From UBA4744 sp963707435 (lineage in GTDB: Bacteria; Actinomycetota; Acidimicrobiia; Spongiisociales; UBA4744), in NCBI GenBank assembly GCA_963707435.1, contig CAVPPF010000007.1, positions 62,001-126,000 on the forward strand: a stretch of DNA of 64,000 nt, written 5' to 3'. Positions within the stretch are counted from its first letter, which is position 1. Each line of letters begins with the position of its first letter. The notes beneath the pieces are model-generated. The model was not told where the DNA came from. It did not search any database and saw only the letters and a list, made by a program, of their open reading frames with translations. A program made the position numbers and the translations under genes. Positions 16,073 through 26,003 of the stretch are shown here, in pieces.

Positions 16073-19000
16073 ATGTCCAGCTCCGCATTCCCTGAACTCA
16101 GCAGAGCACCCCGGCGGGCTTCCATCGACCGGGCGCTCCTGGCAATCGAGCGCGAGTTCATCCGCGGGGTCATGTGGCTCGGATTGCTCGCTTTCCCGTT
16201 CCTGGCGGGCGCAGCTCTCTTCGCGCTGGACACGTCGATAGCACTCTTCGCAGCTCTCGCGCTTGCCGGCTCGTTGATGGCCTTGCTCGAGCTGCGCCTC
16301 GATCGTCCTCGAGCGTTGCCCGTTGTGCTCGTGGTCGTGACCGTCGCCGCCATCCAGTTGCCCGTTCAGTCGAGTGAGAACCGGGCCGCCATGATGGTCG
16401 GGGTTGCTGCGCTCGGCGCACTGGGTGGGCTCTTCGTGGAGCGGAAGCACCTCTGGAAGTACATCAGTTTCCTCACGGTGGTCTGGGCAGGTCAGCTGAT
16501 CTGGGCGGCAGACAAAGGCGCCGGAGTCTTCGAGAAGGTCGACCAAAACGAGCTGTTCGGTATGGCGATTCAGCTGGCCATCTTCGTGGTGTTGAGCGGA
16601 GCACTCCATGTGCTCTGGAGAGTCGTCAGTGGCTCGGAGAAGGGCTACCGCAACCTCTTCGACCGGGCTCCAACCTCACTCTGGGAAGAGGACTACAGCC
16701 GGGTAGCGAAGCGACTCGAGGATCTGCGTTCGCAAGGGGTGACCGACCTGCGAGCATATCTGGCGGAACACCCTGAAATCGTCGCCGAGACATTCGGGAT
16801 GGTCGTGGTCACCGACGTCAACGAGGCGGCCGTTTCGCTGATCGAGGCCGATGATCGCGATCAGCTGCTCGGTTCCATCGATCCCCGTACGGCCGATCGC
16901 GAAACGCTCGAATCGTTCATTGATCAGCTGGAGGCGATCTGGGAGGGCGAGGATCGGCTGGTGATCGAGTATGTCGGCCGGACGATCCGGGGGAAGGCCA
17001 TCGATTGTGTCCTGCACTGGTCGGTTCCCAACGGCCGTTGGGGACCGGACTTCAGCAGGGTTCTGGTATCGATCAGTGATGTCACCGACCTGGCCACCAC
17101 CCAGCGGGAGTTGGCGAGGAAGAACGCCCTCCTCAACAGCATTGCCCATCTCCAATCGGAGTTCATCGCGGATGCCGAAGCCGGTGTGCTCTTCGGGCGG
17201 GTCCTGGAAGAGCTCGTTGATCTCACCGGAAGCGAGATCGGTTTTCTCGGCGAAGTCCACGAGGGTGACGACGGGCCGTATCTTCAGCCCCATGCACTGT
17301 CCGGCATAGGTTGGGATGCCGGATCTTCCCGCTTCGAAACGCTCGATCCCGGTGCGGGGCCTCGTCTCGACGGATTCAACACCCTGGTTCAGACCGTGAT
17401 CACAACCGGCCGGCCGGTGATCTCCAACGACCATGATCACGATCTCGGCAGGGCAGCATCGGGGCCGGACCGTTCCGGGATCGAGAGCGTCCTCGGAGTC
17501 TGCCTCCGGCGCGGTGAGGACCTGGTCGGCGTGGTTGGTATCGCCAACCGTCCCGGTGGCTACGATCGCTCGCTCCTGACCACCATCGAACCCTTCCTCG
17601 CATCGTGCGCGAACCTCATCGTCGCCTACCGGTCGGAACGGCGGCGGAAAGTGGCCGAGCACGCCCTGCACCGCACCGAGCGGCGCCTCCGGCTCGTGGC
17701 CGAGAACGTTGCCGACCTCCTGTACACCACGTCCGAAGACGGAACGCTCCGCTTCATCAGCGGGTCGGTCGAGCGTCTGCTCGGCTACCCATCGGTAGAT
17801 CTCGTCGACTCGGACCTCTATCGACTCATCCATCCCGAGGACCGGGATGCGCTCCGCGAGTCGTGGCAGGGAGTGGCGTTCGGGGCCTCGAGCAGTCCCG
17901 TAGAGCACCGCATGCTGCATGCCGACGGCACCTGGCGGTTGATGGAGGCCACCGCCGTCAACATGGTGGAGGATCCGGAAGTGGGGGCGTGGGTGGTCAA
18001 CGCTCGCGACGTCACGGCTCGTAAAGAAGCGGAGATCGAGCTCCAGCGAGCCCGGGACGCCGCTCAGCAAGCGGCGGCCAGCAAGGCCCAGTTCCTGGCC
18101 AACGTATCCCACGAGATCCGCACCCCGATGAACGCCATTCTGGGAATGACGGAACTCACCCTCGAGACCGAGCTCAATGCGGAGCAGCGTGAGTATCTCG
18201 GGACCACGAAGACCGCCGTCGACGCGCTCTTGACGCTCATCAACGATCTCCTCGACCTGTCCAAGATCGAAGCCGGGAAACTCGTGCTCGAAGCGATTCC
18301 GTTCAGCCTCGGTGACACGATCGGGGATACGGTACGAACGATGGCCGTACGGGCCGCCGAGAAGGGTCTCGAGCTGTCCGCAACGCTCGATCCGGCCGTG
18401 CCCGATGCCGTAGTCGGAGACCCAGGCCGGGTCCGGCAGATCCTGTTCAACCTTTTGGGCAATGCGCTGAAATTCACCCATGTGGGCCGGGTGGACGTCT
18501 CGGTGGATGTGGACTCGATGTCGAAAGAAGGGGTCGTCCTGCACTTCGTGATTTCCGACACCGGCATCGGAATCCCCGAAGATGTGCGGGACAGCATTTT
18601 TGATTCTTTTGCCCAGGCCGACGGATCAACAACGCGCAAGTACGGCGGCACCGGCCTGGGGCTCTCGATCACCGCAGACCTGGTCAGCATGATGGGCGGC
18701 AAGATATGGGTCGAGAGCGAGGTGGGGAAGGGCAGCAAGTTCCATTTCACCGCACGGCTTGCCGAAGCGAGCATGGCCGACCTCATGAGCCCGGTCGAAC
18801 CTGCCGACGGAGCGGAGCTCCGGGTCCTGGTCATCGCGGACGCCGTTGCCGCCCAGCGCAATCTGAGCGAGATGCTCCGTCAGGGGAATATGACGACGTC
18901 GGTCGTCGCCGACCTCGCATCGGCGCTCGACACGATGCACGACCTGGCCAGGCTGCAGGTACGACCGGGGGCGGTGGTGGTCGATGTGCGCGAGAACATC

Positions 19001-20011
19001 CTGGAGACCTGTAGTCGGATCGCGAACCATCCTGATTTCAAGGGTGTTCCGGTGCTGGCCGTGCCGGTCGCCGGCGAGCGAGGCGACGCGGCCCGTTTCC
19101 GCAACGCAGGGGTTTCGGCGTATCTGACCAAACCCGTTTCCCATTCGGAGCTGCTCGATGCCGTCCGGCTGGTGACTTCTGAGCGCATGCAACCTGAGGT
19201 TCTCGTCACCAAGCACTGGTTGCGGGAACGCCGGCCCCGACTCCGTCTGCTCCTGGCCGATGACAGTCCCACCAACCGCATGCTGGCAATCCGGCTCCTC
19301 GAGAAGCGCGGCCACGCGGTCGTTTCCGTCGAGGACGGGCTCAAAGCCGTTGAAGCCGTGCAGGAGTCGAGTTTCGATGCGGTGCTCATGGATGTGCAGA
19401 TGCCCGAGCTGGACGGGTTGGAAGCGACGCAGGTGATCAGACAGTGGGAAGGCGGCAGGTCCCACATTCCGATCGTGGCGCTCACCGCCCACGCTATGGA
19501 GTCGGATCGCCAGCGCTGCATCGATGCAGGAATGGATGCGTACGTGTCGAAGCCCTTCAGCGCCGACGAGCTCTACGCCACCATCGAGCAGCTCGTCGGC
19601 CCGAACCATCGCAACGAAGACGACGGAGCCGTTCGGGCTCCCGGGCAACCCGGCGAAACGATCATCGACCGGAAGGAAGCGCTCGATCGCGTTGAAGGTA
19701 TGGCCGACTTGTTGCGGGAGATGGCACAACTCTTCATCGACGAGTACCCCGGTCTTCGCGAACAGATTGTGAACGGCCTAGCAGCGGGCGATCTCGTCGC
19801 TCCCCGGGAGTTGTCACACCGGATCAAGGGCACCGTGGGATTGTTCGCGGCAGGCGGTCCGTTCGAAGCGGCCAAGCGCATGAATGATCTGGGCAAGGCC
19901 GGAGATGCTGAGGGCATGGCCCAGGCTTGGCAGCGGCTCGAGGAGCAGATGGACTTGCTGCTCCCCGAACTCGAGGCTCTGGCCGTGAACGGTGTTGCCG
20001 CCTGGGCGTGA
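16073..20011 (+). CDS. Hybrid sensor histidine kinase (PAS-GAF-PAS-HisKA-HATPase-REC-REC-HPt)
   Basis: A 1312-residue membrane sensor. About five hydrophobic helices (residues 25-190) precede a PAS-like region (about 235-345), a GAF domain (about 350-525) and a second PAS domain (about 545-665). The dimerisation helix has phospho-acceptor H680 in VSHEIRTPMNAILG, and the ATPase domain has QILFNLLGNALKF, DTGIGIP and GTGLGLSI. A receiver with a degraded acidic pocket (VIADA) follows, then an intact receiver (LLADDS, D1107 in LMDVQMPELDG, K in SKPF) and a C-terminal HPt domain with H1249 in SHRIKG. All phosphorelay steps can thus occur in one chain. The output partner is not in this window. Confidence 0.92.
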   Translation: MSSSAFPELSRAPRRASIDRALLAIEREFIRGVMWLGLLAFPFLAGAALFALDTSIALFAALALAGSLMALLELRLDRPRALPVVLVVVTVAAIQLPVQSSENRAAMMVGVAALGALGGLFVERKHLWKYISFLTVVWAGQLIWAADKGAGVFEKVDQNELFGMAIQLAIFVVLSGALHVLWRVVSGSEKGYRNLFDRAPTSLWEEDYSRVAKRLEDLRSQGVTDLRAYLAEHPEIVAETFGMVVVTDVNEAAVSLIEADDRDQLLGSIDPRTADRETLESFIDQLEAIWEGEDRLVIEYVGRTIRGKAIDCVLHWSVPNGRWGPDFSRVLVSISDVTDLATTQRELARKNALLNSIAHLQSEFIADAEAGVLFGRVLEELVDLTGSEIGFLGEVHEGDDGPYLQPHALSGIGWDAGSSRFETLDPGAGPRLDGFNTLVQTVITTGRPVISNDHDHDLGRAASGPDRSGIESVLGVCLRRGEDLVGVVGIANRPGGYDRSLLTTIEPFLASCANLIVAYRSERRRKVAEHALHRTERRLRLVAENVADLLYTTSEDGTLRFISGSVERLLGYPSVDLVDSDLYRLIHPEDRDALRESWQGVAFGASSSPVEHRMLHADGTWRLMEATAVNMVEDPEVGAWVVNARDVTARKEAEIELQRARDAAQQAAASKAQFLANVSHEIRTPMNAILGMTELTLETELNAEQREYLGTTKTAVDALLTLINDLLDLSKIEAGKLVLEAIPFSLGDTIGDTVRTMAVRAAEKGLELSATLDPAVPDAVVGDPGRVRQILFNLLGNALKFTHVGRVDVSVDVDSMSKEGVVLHFVISDTGIGIPEDVRDSIFDSFAQADGSTTRKYGGTGLGLSITADLVSMMGGKIWVESEVGKGSKFHFTARLAEASMADLMSPVEPADGAELRVLVIADAVAAQRNLSEMLRQGNMTTSVVADLASALDTMHDLARLQVRPGAVVVDVRENILETCSRIANHPDFKGVPVLAVPVAGERGDAARFRNAGVSAYLTKPVSHSELLDAVRLVTSERMQPEVLVTKHWLRERRPRLRLLLADDSPTNRMLAIRLLEKRGHAVVSVEDGLKAVEAVQESSFDAVLMDVQMPELDGLEATQVIRQWEGGRSHIPIVALTAHAMESDRQRCIDAGMDAYVSKPFSADELYATIEQLVGPNHRNEDDGAVRAPGQPGETIIDRKEALDRVEGMADLLREMAQLFIDEYPGLREQIVNGLAAGDLVAPRELSHRIKGTVGLFAAGGPFEAAKRMNDLGKAGDAEGMAQAWQRLEEQMDLLLPELEALAVNGVAAWA

Positions 20012-20105
20012 AACGTTCCCGGACGGTGGGCTGAGTTCCAGGACCGAGGGCCGCAGGGACTACAGAGGGGTTCCCGGGGCCGTGTTCTTTCGGTAGCGTG
20101 GTCGC

Positions 20106-20792
20106 ATGAGCAAACGATTCTTCACGCCCAAACTGTTTGCGTTCTTGAACGATCTTGCCGAGAACAACAATCGCGAGTGGTTCAAGGAGCATCAGGACGA
20201 CTACGAACGCTACGTTCGTGAGCCCGCCCTGGACTTCATCAACGCCTGTGCGGAACCGCTGGCCGGGATCTCCCCGCATTTCGTTGCCGATTCCCGAAAG
20301 GTTGGCGGCTCGCTCTTCCGGATTCAACGCGATACTCGCTTTGCCAAGGACAAGGCACCGTACAAAGAGAACACCGGCGTTCAATTCCGTCATGCGTCGG
20401 CCCGGGATGTGCACGCTCCCGGCTTCTACATGAATCTCCAGCCGGGCGAGTGCTACATGGGTGTCGGGCTGTGGCGGCCGGAAACCAAGGTGGCCTACGT
20501 GATTCGGGAGCGCATCGACGCCGACCCGAGGGCGTGGAAACAGGCAACCCGCGGCAAGCGGTTCACCGACGTGTTCACCGTGACCGGCGACTCGCTCACC
20601 CGTCCGCCCAGGGGGTACGCCGAGGACCACCCCTTGATCGAGGATCTCAAGCGCAAGGACTTCATCGCCTCGACCCGTCTCACCCAGAAGCAGGTGACTT
20701 CAGACGACTTCCTGGAGCAGTTCCTGGACCACTGCAGAAGGGCGGTGCCGTTCATGGAGTTCCTGTGTCATGCGGTGGGCGTGCCGTTCTGA
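20106..20792 (+). CDS. DUF2461 family protein
   Basis: A 228-residue soluble protein of the DUF2461 (TIGR02453) family, recognised by the N-terminal FTPKLFAFLNDLAENNNREWFKEH and the central DTRFAKDKAPYKENTGVQFRH. The family is widespread but has no established function. The ATG is preceded by TAGCGT at 20094-20099, 6 bases away, which fits a leaderless transcript. It lies alone between the hybrid kinase and a membrane protein. Confidence 0.88.
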   Translation: MSKRFFTPKLFAFLNDLAENNNREWFKEHQDDYERYVREPALDFINACAEPLAGISPHFVADSRKVGGSLFRIQRDTRFAKDKAPYKENTGVQFRHASARDVHAPGFYMNLQPGECYMGVGLWRPETKVAYVIRERIDADPRAWKQATRGKRFTDVFTVTGDSLTRPPRGYAEDHPLIEDLKRKDFIASTRLTQKQVTSDDFLEQFLDHCRRAVPFMEFLCHAVGVPF

Positions 20793-20899
20793 CGGAGCGC
20801 TCCCTCCGTTCCGGCGGGTAGCTCTGAAACTCAGGCGGTCCCGGGCCGGGAGATCGTTCCGTATGCCGCGGCTCGCCCTCGATGGGTAGCCTGCAGCCC

Positions 20900-21691
20900 A
20901 TGCAATCCCGCCGCCTGGGACTCGCCACCCTGGCCGTGAACTCCTCGCTGGGGTTCGCGCTCGGGACGGTGATCGGTCTCGGGGTCTATCAGCTGGGCCT
21001 CATCGCCGCGGGTCTGCTCTTCGATCGCGAACCGGTCTGGTTTCCCGACCGTGTCGAGTTCCTGGCTGCGGGTTCGGATGCAGCCTGGGCCGGGGGAGTG
21101 GTGCTCGTCCTCCTGGCCGGGTGGGCTCTCGCCGGCATCTATCGGGGTGGCACCCAGTACGACGGAACCCAATTGGCGGTGCTGTGGGTAACGCTCCACC
21201 TCTTCCGGGAGGGCTCCCGGGCGCTGCTCGTCGTTCCGTTCTCCGGGGATTCCGATGCTGCCGTCGCTCTCGCTGCTTCGGACTTGCCTTCATCCCTGAA
21301 CTGGGTGGTTGCGGTCCTCGGGGCTGCCGGTCTGCTCGGTGTCGGGCTGCTGGCCGCCCCTGCTTTGCTGCGCTTCGCACGTTCCAAACAGGACCTCGCG
21401 ACCAGAAAGGCCCGGGTGGCCTTCGTTGCAATCCTCGGGATCGTCGCCTGGGCAGGCGGAACGCTCCTGACCCTGCCGCTGCTGATCCCGGACGGGCCTT
21501 CGGAGGCGCTGTCGCTGTTGCCGTGGAGCGGAGTTTTCCTTCTCTTCACGCTCGCGGCTTCCCCGGAGCCGCGAGAGATCGATCCGGTTCGCCCGCCGGT
21601 TCGGCTTGCATGGGGAGTGCTCCTCATACTCGGGGCTCTGATCGCCACTGCCCGGATATTCCTGGCCGGCGGCTGGACCGTGCCATGGTGA
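20900..21691 (+). CDS. Membrane protein of unknown function
   Basis: A 263-residue integral membrane protein with about six or seven hydrophobic helices and a conserved-looking loop with HLFREGSRALLVVPF around residues 96-110. No family is recognised. The ATG at 20900 is preceded by TAGCCT at 20887-20892, 7 bases away, so it is preferred over an in-frame ATG at 20882 that overlaps the promoter. It ends just before the luciferase-like oxidoreductase. Confidence 0.72.
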   Translation: MQSRRLGLATLAVNSSLGFALGTVIGLGVYQLGLIAAGLLFDREPVWFPDRVEFLAAGSDAAWAGGVVLVLLAGWALAGIYRGGTQYDGTQLAVLWVTLHLFREGSRALLVVPFSGDSDAAVALAASDLPSSLNWVVAVLGAAGLLGVGLLAAPALLRFARSKQDLATRKARVAFVAILGIVAWAGGTLLTLPLLIPDGPSEALSLLPWSGVFLLFTLAASPEPREIDPVRPPVRLAWGVLLILGALIATARIFLAGGWTVPW

Positions 21692-21704
21692 AGCGAGGTA
21701 CGCA

Positions 21705-22544
21705 ATGAAGATGGGCGTCAATGTGCCCAATTTCGGCTATTTCGCCGATCCGCAGCGCTTCGCCTCCCTCGCCGCCGATGCCGAGAAGGCCGGCTGGGAT
21801 GGCGTGTTCATCTGGGACCACATGCTTGTTTGGTCCGGCAACGTCGTGGGTGATCCATGGATCCTGATGGCGGCGGCCGCGGTCGCAACCGAGCAGATCG
21901 TGCTCGGCCCGATGGTGACGCCGCTCCCTCGCCGCCGCCCGTGGAAACTCGCTCGTGAGGCGGTTTCACTGGATCATTTGAGCGGCGGGCGCCTGATCCT
22001 GGGAGTGGGAATTGGTTTCCCACCGGGTCCGGAGTTCGGCTCATTCGGGGAGCCCGTCGACGAGCAGATCCGGGGTGAGATGCTCGACGAAGCCCTGGAG
22101 ATCATTCAGGGCCTGTGGACCGGACAACCGTTCCGGTTCGACGGCCGTCACTACCGCCTCGAAGAGATGGTCTTTCAGCCGGTTCCTCTTCAGAAGCCTC
22201 GCATCCCGATCTGGGTGGCCGGAATGTGGCCCCATCGCCGACCGTTCCGTCGAGCGGCGCGATTCGAAGGGGTCTTTCCCATGAAGGCCGGGGAGGACAT
22301 GCCGATGCTGGCGCCTTCCGAACTTGCAGTCATAGCCGACTATGTCGGCCGGCAGCGGGAGGACGACCGGCCCTACGAGATCGTGACGTACGCCGATGTG
22401 CGCGGAGATCCCGGGCGAGTTGCCGAACTCGTGGATGCCTGGTCTCAGGCGGGTGCTACCTGGCTGCACACGGGACCCGCCGACGCTGGCAGGGAACCTA
22501 CCGAAGCGTTTCTCGAGAGAGTTCGGTCCGGTCCGCCCCGGTGA
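21705..22544 (+). CDS. LLM-class flavin/F420-dependent oxidoreductase
   Basis: A 279-residue TIM-barrel enzyme of the luciferase-like superfamily. Typical segments are the N-terminal MGVNVPNFGYFADP, the DGVFIWDHML strand-loop near residue 36, the SGGRLILGVGIGFPP substrate-cofactor region and a C-terminal hydride-handling loop. Members use FMNH2 or F420 to oxidise or reduce varied substrates. In actinobacteria many are F420-dependent, which is likely but not proven here. The neighbouring membrane genes give no clue to the substrate. Confidence 0.88.
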   Translation: MKMGVNVPNFGYFADPQRFASLAADAEKAGWDGVFIWDHMLVWSGNVVGDPWILMAAAAVATEQIVLGPMVTPLPRRRPWKLAREAVSLDHLSGGRLILGVGIGFPPGPEFGSFGEPVDEQIRGEMLDEALEIIQGLWTGQPFRFDGRHYRLEEMVFQPVPLQKPRIPIWVAGMWPHRRPFRRAARFEGVFPMKAGEDMPMLAPSELAVIADYVGRQREDDRPYEIVTYADVRGDPGRVAELVDAWSQAGATWLHTGPADAGREPTEAFLERVRSGPPR

Positions 22545-22638
22545 GGCAGGCTCCGGTGGGGGCGACTGCCGATCTGTTCCGACTTGTCGTCGCTTTGGGA
22601 GCCCCGTAGCTTCGCCGGACCAGAAGCGAGAGGTGCTG

Positions 22639-22743
22639 ATGAGCTCGGAACGGAACAAGACCGTGCCGGTGATTCTCGCGGTCCTGGCCGTAGCGGCTCT
22701 TGCGCTCGTCGTGTTTGCCGTATTCGTGGTTGCGACCGCCTGA
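22639..22743 (+). CDS. 34-residue single-span membrane peptide
   Basis: A very short gene of 34 residues. A charged start (MSSERNKT) is followed by one uninterrupted hydrophobic helix (about residues 9-32). GAGAGG stands 6 bases before the ATG. The stop is 7 bases before the ATG of the seven-helix membrane protein, so the peptide may be a small subunit or a translational leader for it. The evidence is the ribosome site, spacing and composition; no homologue is recognised. Confidence 0.5.
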   Translation: MSSERNKTVPVILAVLAVAALALVVFAVFVVATA

Positions 22744-22752
22744 GGGGAAGCC

Positions 22753-23478
22753 ATGGAACAGATACTGTCCTCCTACCTGCCGCTCGCATCGGCCATCGTG
22801 ACGTTCGTCTTCGCTTTCATGATCTTGAGACGATGGACCCGGCATCGTCCGCCCTTTCTCCTGCTGTGGGGCGTCGGCTTCCTGATGTACGGCATCGGCG
22901 GCCTGATGGAGGCCTGGTTCGGCTTCTTCGGATGGAGTGCGCTGGTATTCCGCCTCTGGTACCTCTTCGGGGCGATCTTGGTGGCCGCCTGGCTCGGTCA
23001 GGGAACCGTGTACCTCCTGGTCCGGCGAACCATCGGCGGCGTCAAGGTCTCCCACCTGCTGATGGCTTTGCTCGCCGCCGGGTCCATCTACGCGGCTTTC
23101 AAGGTCTCGTCCGCCGACCTCAACCCGGCGCTAATGCTGGAAGGTGAGTTGAGCGGGGGAGCGATCACGTCGCCCGGCGTGAGGGTTCTCACACCATTCT
23201 TCAACATCTACGGGGTATCGATGCTGGTCGGGGGAGCCATCTACTCGGCGTTTGTGTACTGGCGGAAACGACTGATGCCTCATCGCATGGTCGGCAACAT
23301 CTTTATTGCAGCGGGAGCCATGGCTCCGGCATTCGGGGGAGCGTTGCAGCGTTCGGGCGTACCGGTGGCGCTGTACGTCGGCGAGTTCGTTGGGGCGGTG
23401 CTGATGTTCGTCGGGTTTCTCTACACCGTGCGCCCGGAACCGGCGGCAACGTCCGCACCGGGAGGCCCGGCGGCCTGA
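22753..23478 (+). CDS. Seven-helix membrane protein of unknown function
   Basis: A 241-residue protein with about seven hydrophobic helices. It starts SYLPLASAIVTFVFAFMIL, with a cytoplasmic-looking loop RRWTRHRPPF, WGVGFLMYGIGGLMEAW, and a short Pro/Ala tail. The helix spacing resembles small uncharacterised 7TM proteins of actinobacteria; no enzymatic residues stand out. It is preceded immediately by the 34-residue membrane peptide and is probably co-transcribed with it. Confidence 0.75.
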   Translation: MEQILSSYLPLASAIVTFVFAFMILRRWTRHRPPFLLLWGVGFLMYGIGGLMEAWFGFFGWSALVFRLWYLFGAILVAAWLGQGTVYLLVRRTIGGVKVSHLLMALLAAGSIYAAFKVSSADLNPALMLEGELSGGAITSPGVRVLTPFFNIYGVSMLVGGAIYSAFVYWRKRLMPHRMVGNIFIAAGAMAPAFGGALQRSGVPVALYVGEFVGAVLMFVGFLYTVRPEPAATSAPGGPAA

Positions 23479-23480
23479 CG

Positions 23481-23666
23481 TCAGCCGGTGGACAGCGTCG
23501 CGTCGATCCTACGCATCAGGGCATCGGTTTCGTTGTGTCGTGCCCGGCTGCGAGCTTCGATGATGCGACGGTGGAGTTCGTTGCGGGGCTGGCAAGCTTC
23601 GCGATCAATGGCTCGCCAACTTCGCTCCGTGACTTCGATTTCTCGAGCAGGGTCGTATCTCGGCAT
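23481..23666 (-). CDS. Small charged protein of unknown function
   Basis: A 61-residue highly charged helical protein (MPRYDPAREIEVTERSW, then NELHRRIIEARSRARHNETD). AAGGTGGG lies just upstream of the ATG at 23666. No family is recognised. It sits between the 7TM gene (convergent) and the APC permease (same strand, 61 bases upstream), so it may share the permease transcript. Confidence 0.55.
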   Translation of the reverse strand: MPRYDPAREIEVTERSWRAIDREACQPRNELHRRIIEARSRARHNETDALMRRIDATLSTG

Positions 23667-23727
23667 GTCCCACCTTGCATTGCTATCTGTTTGATCGGCA
23701 TCAAGGGCAGCGCGGCTGAGCACTTTA

Positions 23728-25884
23728 CTAGTAGATCAGCCGCTCGAGGAGGCGGCGTCGCAGCGTTGGTTTGTGGGGCACGGCGGGCCGCACGGTCAGG
23801 ACCGGGAGATCGAGTGACGCCGCGAGCCGCTCAGACAGGTCGCTGAATCGCGTCGAAGTTCGGCTGGCAGCGCCGAGGATGACCAGATCCGCTCCGGCGG
23901 TCAGTTCGTCGAGAACCGAGAACAGGTCCGCCGCCCGGGCCACTCTGCTCTCCGTGGGGGTCCCGGCAATCTGCGCCAGCAGGCCGTGGTAGGCGCCTAT
24001 GGAATCGGCCTCAGCGTCCGAAGCGATTTCATTGAGCATATGGCCGAGCAGCAGCGAAGCGGCGGATCTCCGCGCAATCCGATGGGCCAGTGTGATCTTG
24101 GCAACGTCGGCCGGGCCGCCGGATCCCATGATGGCGATGGTCTTCACCTCCTGCATTCCCCGGTAGTGGAAGAACAGCACCGTCCGGTTGGCGTGTTCGC
24201 GCAGCCACCGGACGTCGTTGATGTACGGCCGGGTGCGACGATTGAGCGGCGGCAGCTCAACCAGGATCACATCCGGATCCTGTTCGCTCACCGATTCGAG
24301 CAAAGCGGCTCTGCGGAGCCGGGTCCGGTGCTCGTCGACCTCGATCTGATCGGTCTGGAGGTTCTCAACGGCGAGGCTCTCATAGTGATGCTCTTGCACG
24401 CCTTCCGCTTGACCGGGGCCGTCGAGATGGACCACTCCCACCCGTCCGTTGGGGGCAACGAAGTGCAATCCCAACTTGAGGACTGCCTGTTCGCGGTCTT
24501 CGGTGATGCCCTGTCGCATGATCACGAGCAGGCTCTGCGAACCGGCAGACTGGAGGCTCTCGCTCGTCGTCTCAACGAGATTGTCGGTGGCGCGCACCCG
24601 CAGGGCATCGAGCGACGCACTCTGTTTGGTAACCCGTGATCGCCCGAAGACCTGATACCAGGCAATGCCCAGCAGAATGATTCCCGCCGCTCCCAACAAG
24701 GGCAGGGTCCCGAGCTGCGTGAGCAGGCCGACGCAGGCCAGGATGCCCGCGATGGGAAGCCAGGGATAGAACCGAATACGAAAGGTGGGGCGATACCAGT
24801 CGAGCCTGCTTTCTCGGAACGCAATCACCGCGAGGTTGTTGAGCGCAAAGACGAGCAACTGGAACGCGCTGGCGAGCTTGGCAATCTCCAGAATTGGTAT
24901 GAACGCCACCAGGACCATCATGACTCCGCCGGTGGCGATGATGGAAACGACCGGAGCGCCCGACTTCCTGCTGAGATGCTGGAACACAGGCGGAGCCAGG
25001 GCGTTGCGGCTCATGGCAAACGGATAGCGCGAAGAAGCCAGCAGGCCGGCGTTCGCCATGCTGATGAGAGCGAGTACGGCCATGACGGCAACGACATCGA
25101 CACCGGCTTCGTTGGCAAAGGAGCGAGCGGTGTCGACCACCGGCGTCCCGGAACCAGCCAGGGAAGATGTCCCCACCACGCCGATCATGACCGCCACCAC
25201 GGCCGGATAGACCACCATCATCAGACCAAGGCTGCCGAGCGTCCCGAGCGGGATGTTCCGGCTTGGATTGCGGACCTCCTCGGCGACGCTGGCCACCTTG
25301 GTCACCCCGGCATAGGAAACGAAGATGACACCGGTCGCCAGGAACAGTCCCGACACTCCCGAGTCGAAGAAGCCGGCGAAGGCGTCGGGATCGACGCTCG
25401 GGGAGCCGAGGACGATGAGGACCAGGAGCATGCCCAGGACTCCAAATACGACGAACCGTTGCACGCCCGCGGTTTGCTTGATTCCGGTGGCGTTGAGGAC
25501 GACGAGACCGATCGTCAATCCAACCGCAATAAGTTTCACCGGCAGGTCTGCGAAGACGACGAGGTACGCCCCAAGACCGACGAGGGCGAATGCTGCCTTG
25601 AACACCAGCGAGAACCAGACGCCGAAACCGGCGATGGTTCCCATGAGAGGTCCCATTGCTTTGTCGACGAACACGTAGGTGCCCCCGGCTTCAGGCATGG
25701 CCGTTGCCATCTCAGATTTGGCAAAGGCAGCCGGAACAACGATCAGCCCGGCTATGAAGTAGGCAAGAGGCGCGGCCGGCCCGGCGATCTTGGCGGCGAG
25801 GCCCGGCAGAACGAAGATGCCGGAGCCGATCATCGCTCCGAGGCTTATGGCGACGACTGAGAAGATTCCCAGCTCTCGCTTCAC
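23728..25884 (-). CDS. APC-family permease with C-terminal universal stress domains
   Basis: A 718-residue fusion. Residues 1-420 hold 12 hydrophobic helices of the amino acid-polyamine-organocation family, with the helix-1 motif ISLGAMIGSGIFVLPG that binds the substrate backbone. Residues 440-700 hold two universal-stress (UspA-like) segments, the second with GSGGPADVAKITLA and a C-terminal LVILGAASRTSTRFSDL. This layout is known from COG0531 transporters in actinobacteria and haloarchaea, where the Usp part may sense nucleotides. The start is GTG; no ribosome site is obvious. The substrate is unknown, probably an amino acid or amine. Confidence 0.87.
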   Translation of the reverse strand: MKRELGIFSVVAISLGAMIGSGIFVLPGLAAKIAGPAAPLAYFIAGLIVVPAAFAKSEMATAMPEAGGTYVFVDKAMGPLMGTIAGFGVWFSLVFKAAFALVGLGAYLVVFADLPVKLIAVGLTIGLVVLNATGIKQTAGVQRFVVFGVLGMLLVLIVLGSPSVDPDAFAGFFDSGVSGLFLATGVIFVSYAGVTKVASVAEEVRNPSRNIPLGTLGSLGLMMVVYPAVVAVMIGVVGTSSLAGSGTPVVDTARSFANEAGVDVVAVMAVLALISMANAGLLASSRYPFAMSRNALAPPVFQHLSRKSGAPVVSIIATGGVMMVLVAFIPILEIAKLASAFQLLVFALNNLAVIAFRESRLDWYRPTFRIRFYPWLPIAGILACVGLLTQLGTLPLLGAAGIILLGIAWYQVFGRSRVTKQSASLDALRVRATDNLVETTSESLQSAGSQSLLVIMRQGITEDREQAVLKLGLHFVAPNGRVGVVHLDGPGQAEGVQEHHYESLAVENLQTDQIEVDEHRTRLRRAALLESVSEQDPDVILVELPPLNRRTRPYINDVRWLREHANRTVLFFHYRGMQEVKTIAIMGSGGPADVAKITLAHRIARRSAASLLLGHMLNEIASDAEADSIGAYHGLLAQIAGTPTESRVARAADLFSVLDELTAGADLVILGAASRTSTRFSDLSERLAASLDLPVLTVRPAVPHKPTLRRRLLERLIY

Positions 25885-26003
25885 GGGATCGCCACCGGGT
25901 TGGGGGTGGCCCTTCCACCGGCGAGTACGACGCTCAATCCATTTCCTTGGAGCGGGGTCTGTTGGCCGGCATTATGGCCGGGTTCGCCGACGTTGGTGAT
26001 GCC

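Noticed and set aside
15644..16609. A long upstream extension of the secreted protein gene at 14900-15643
   Set aside because: The extension overlaps the lipoprotein gene and the start of the hybrid kinase and is full of Arg, Gly and Glu without hydrophobic pattern. The signal peptide and ribosome site at 15643 mark the true start.
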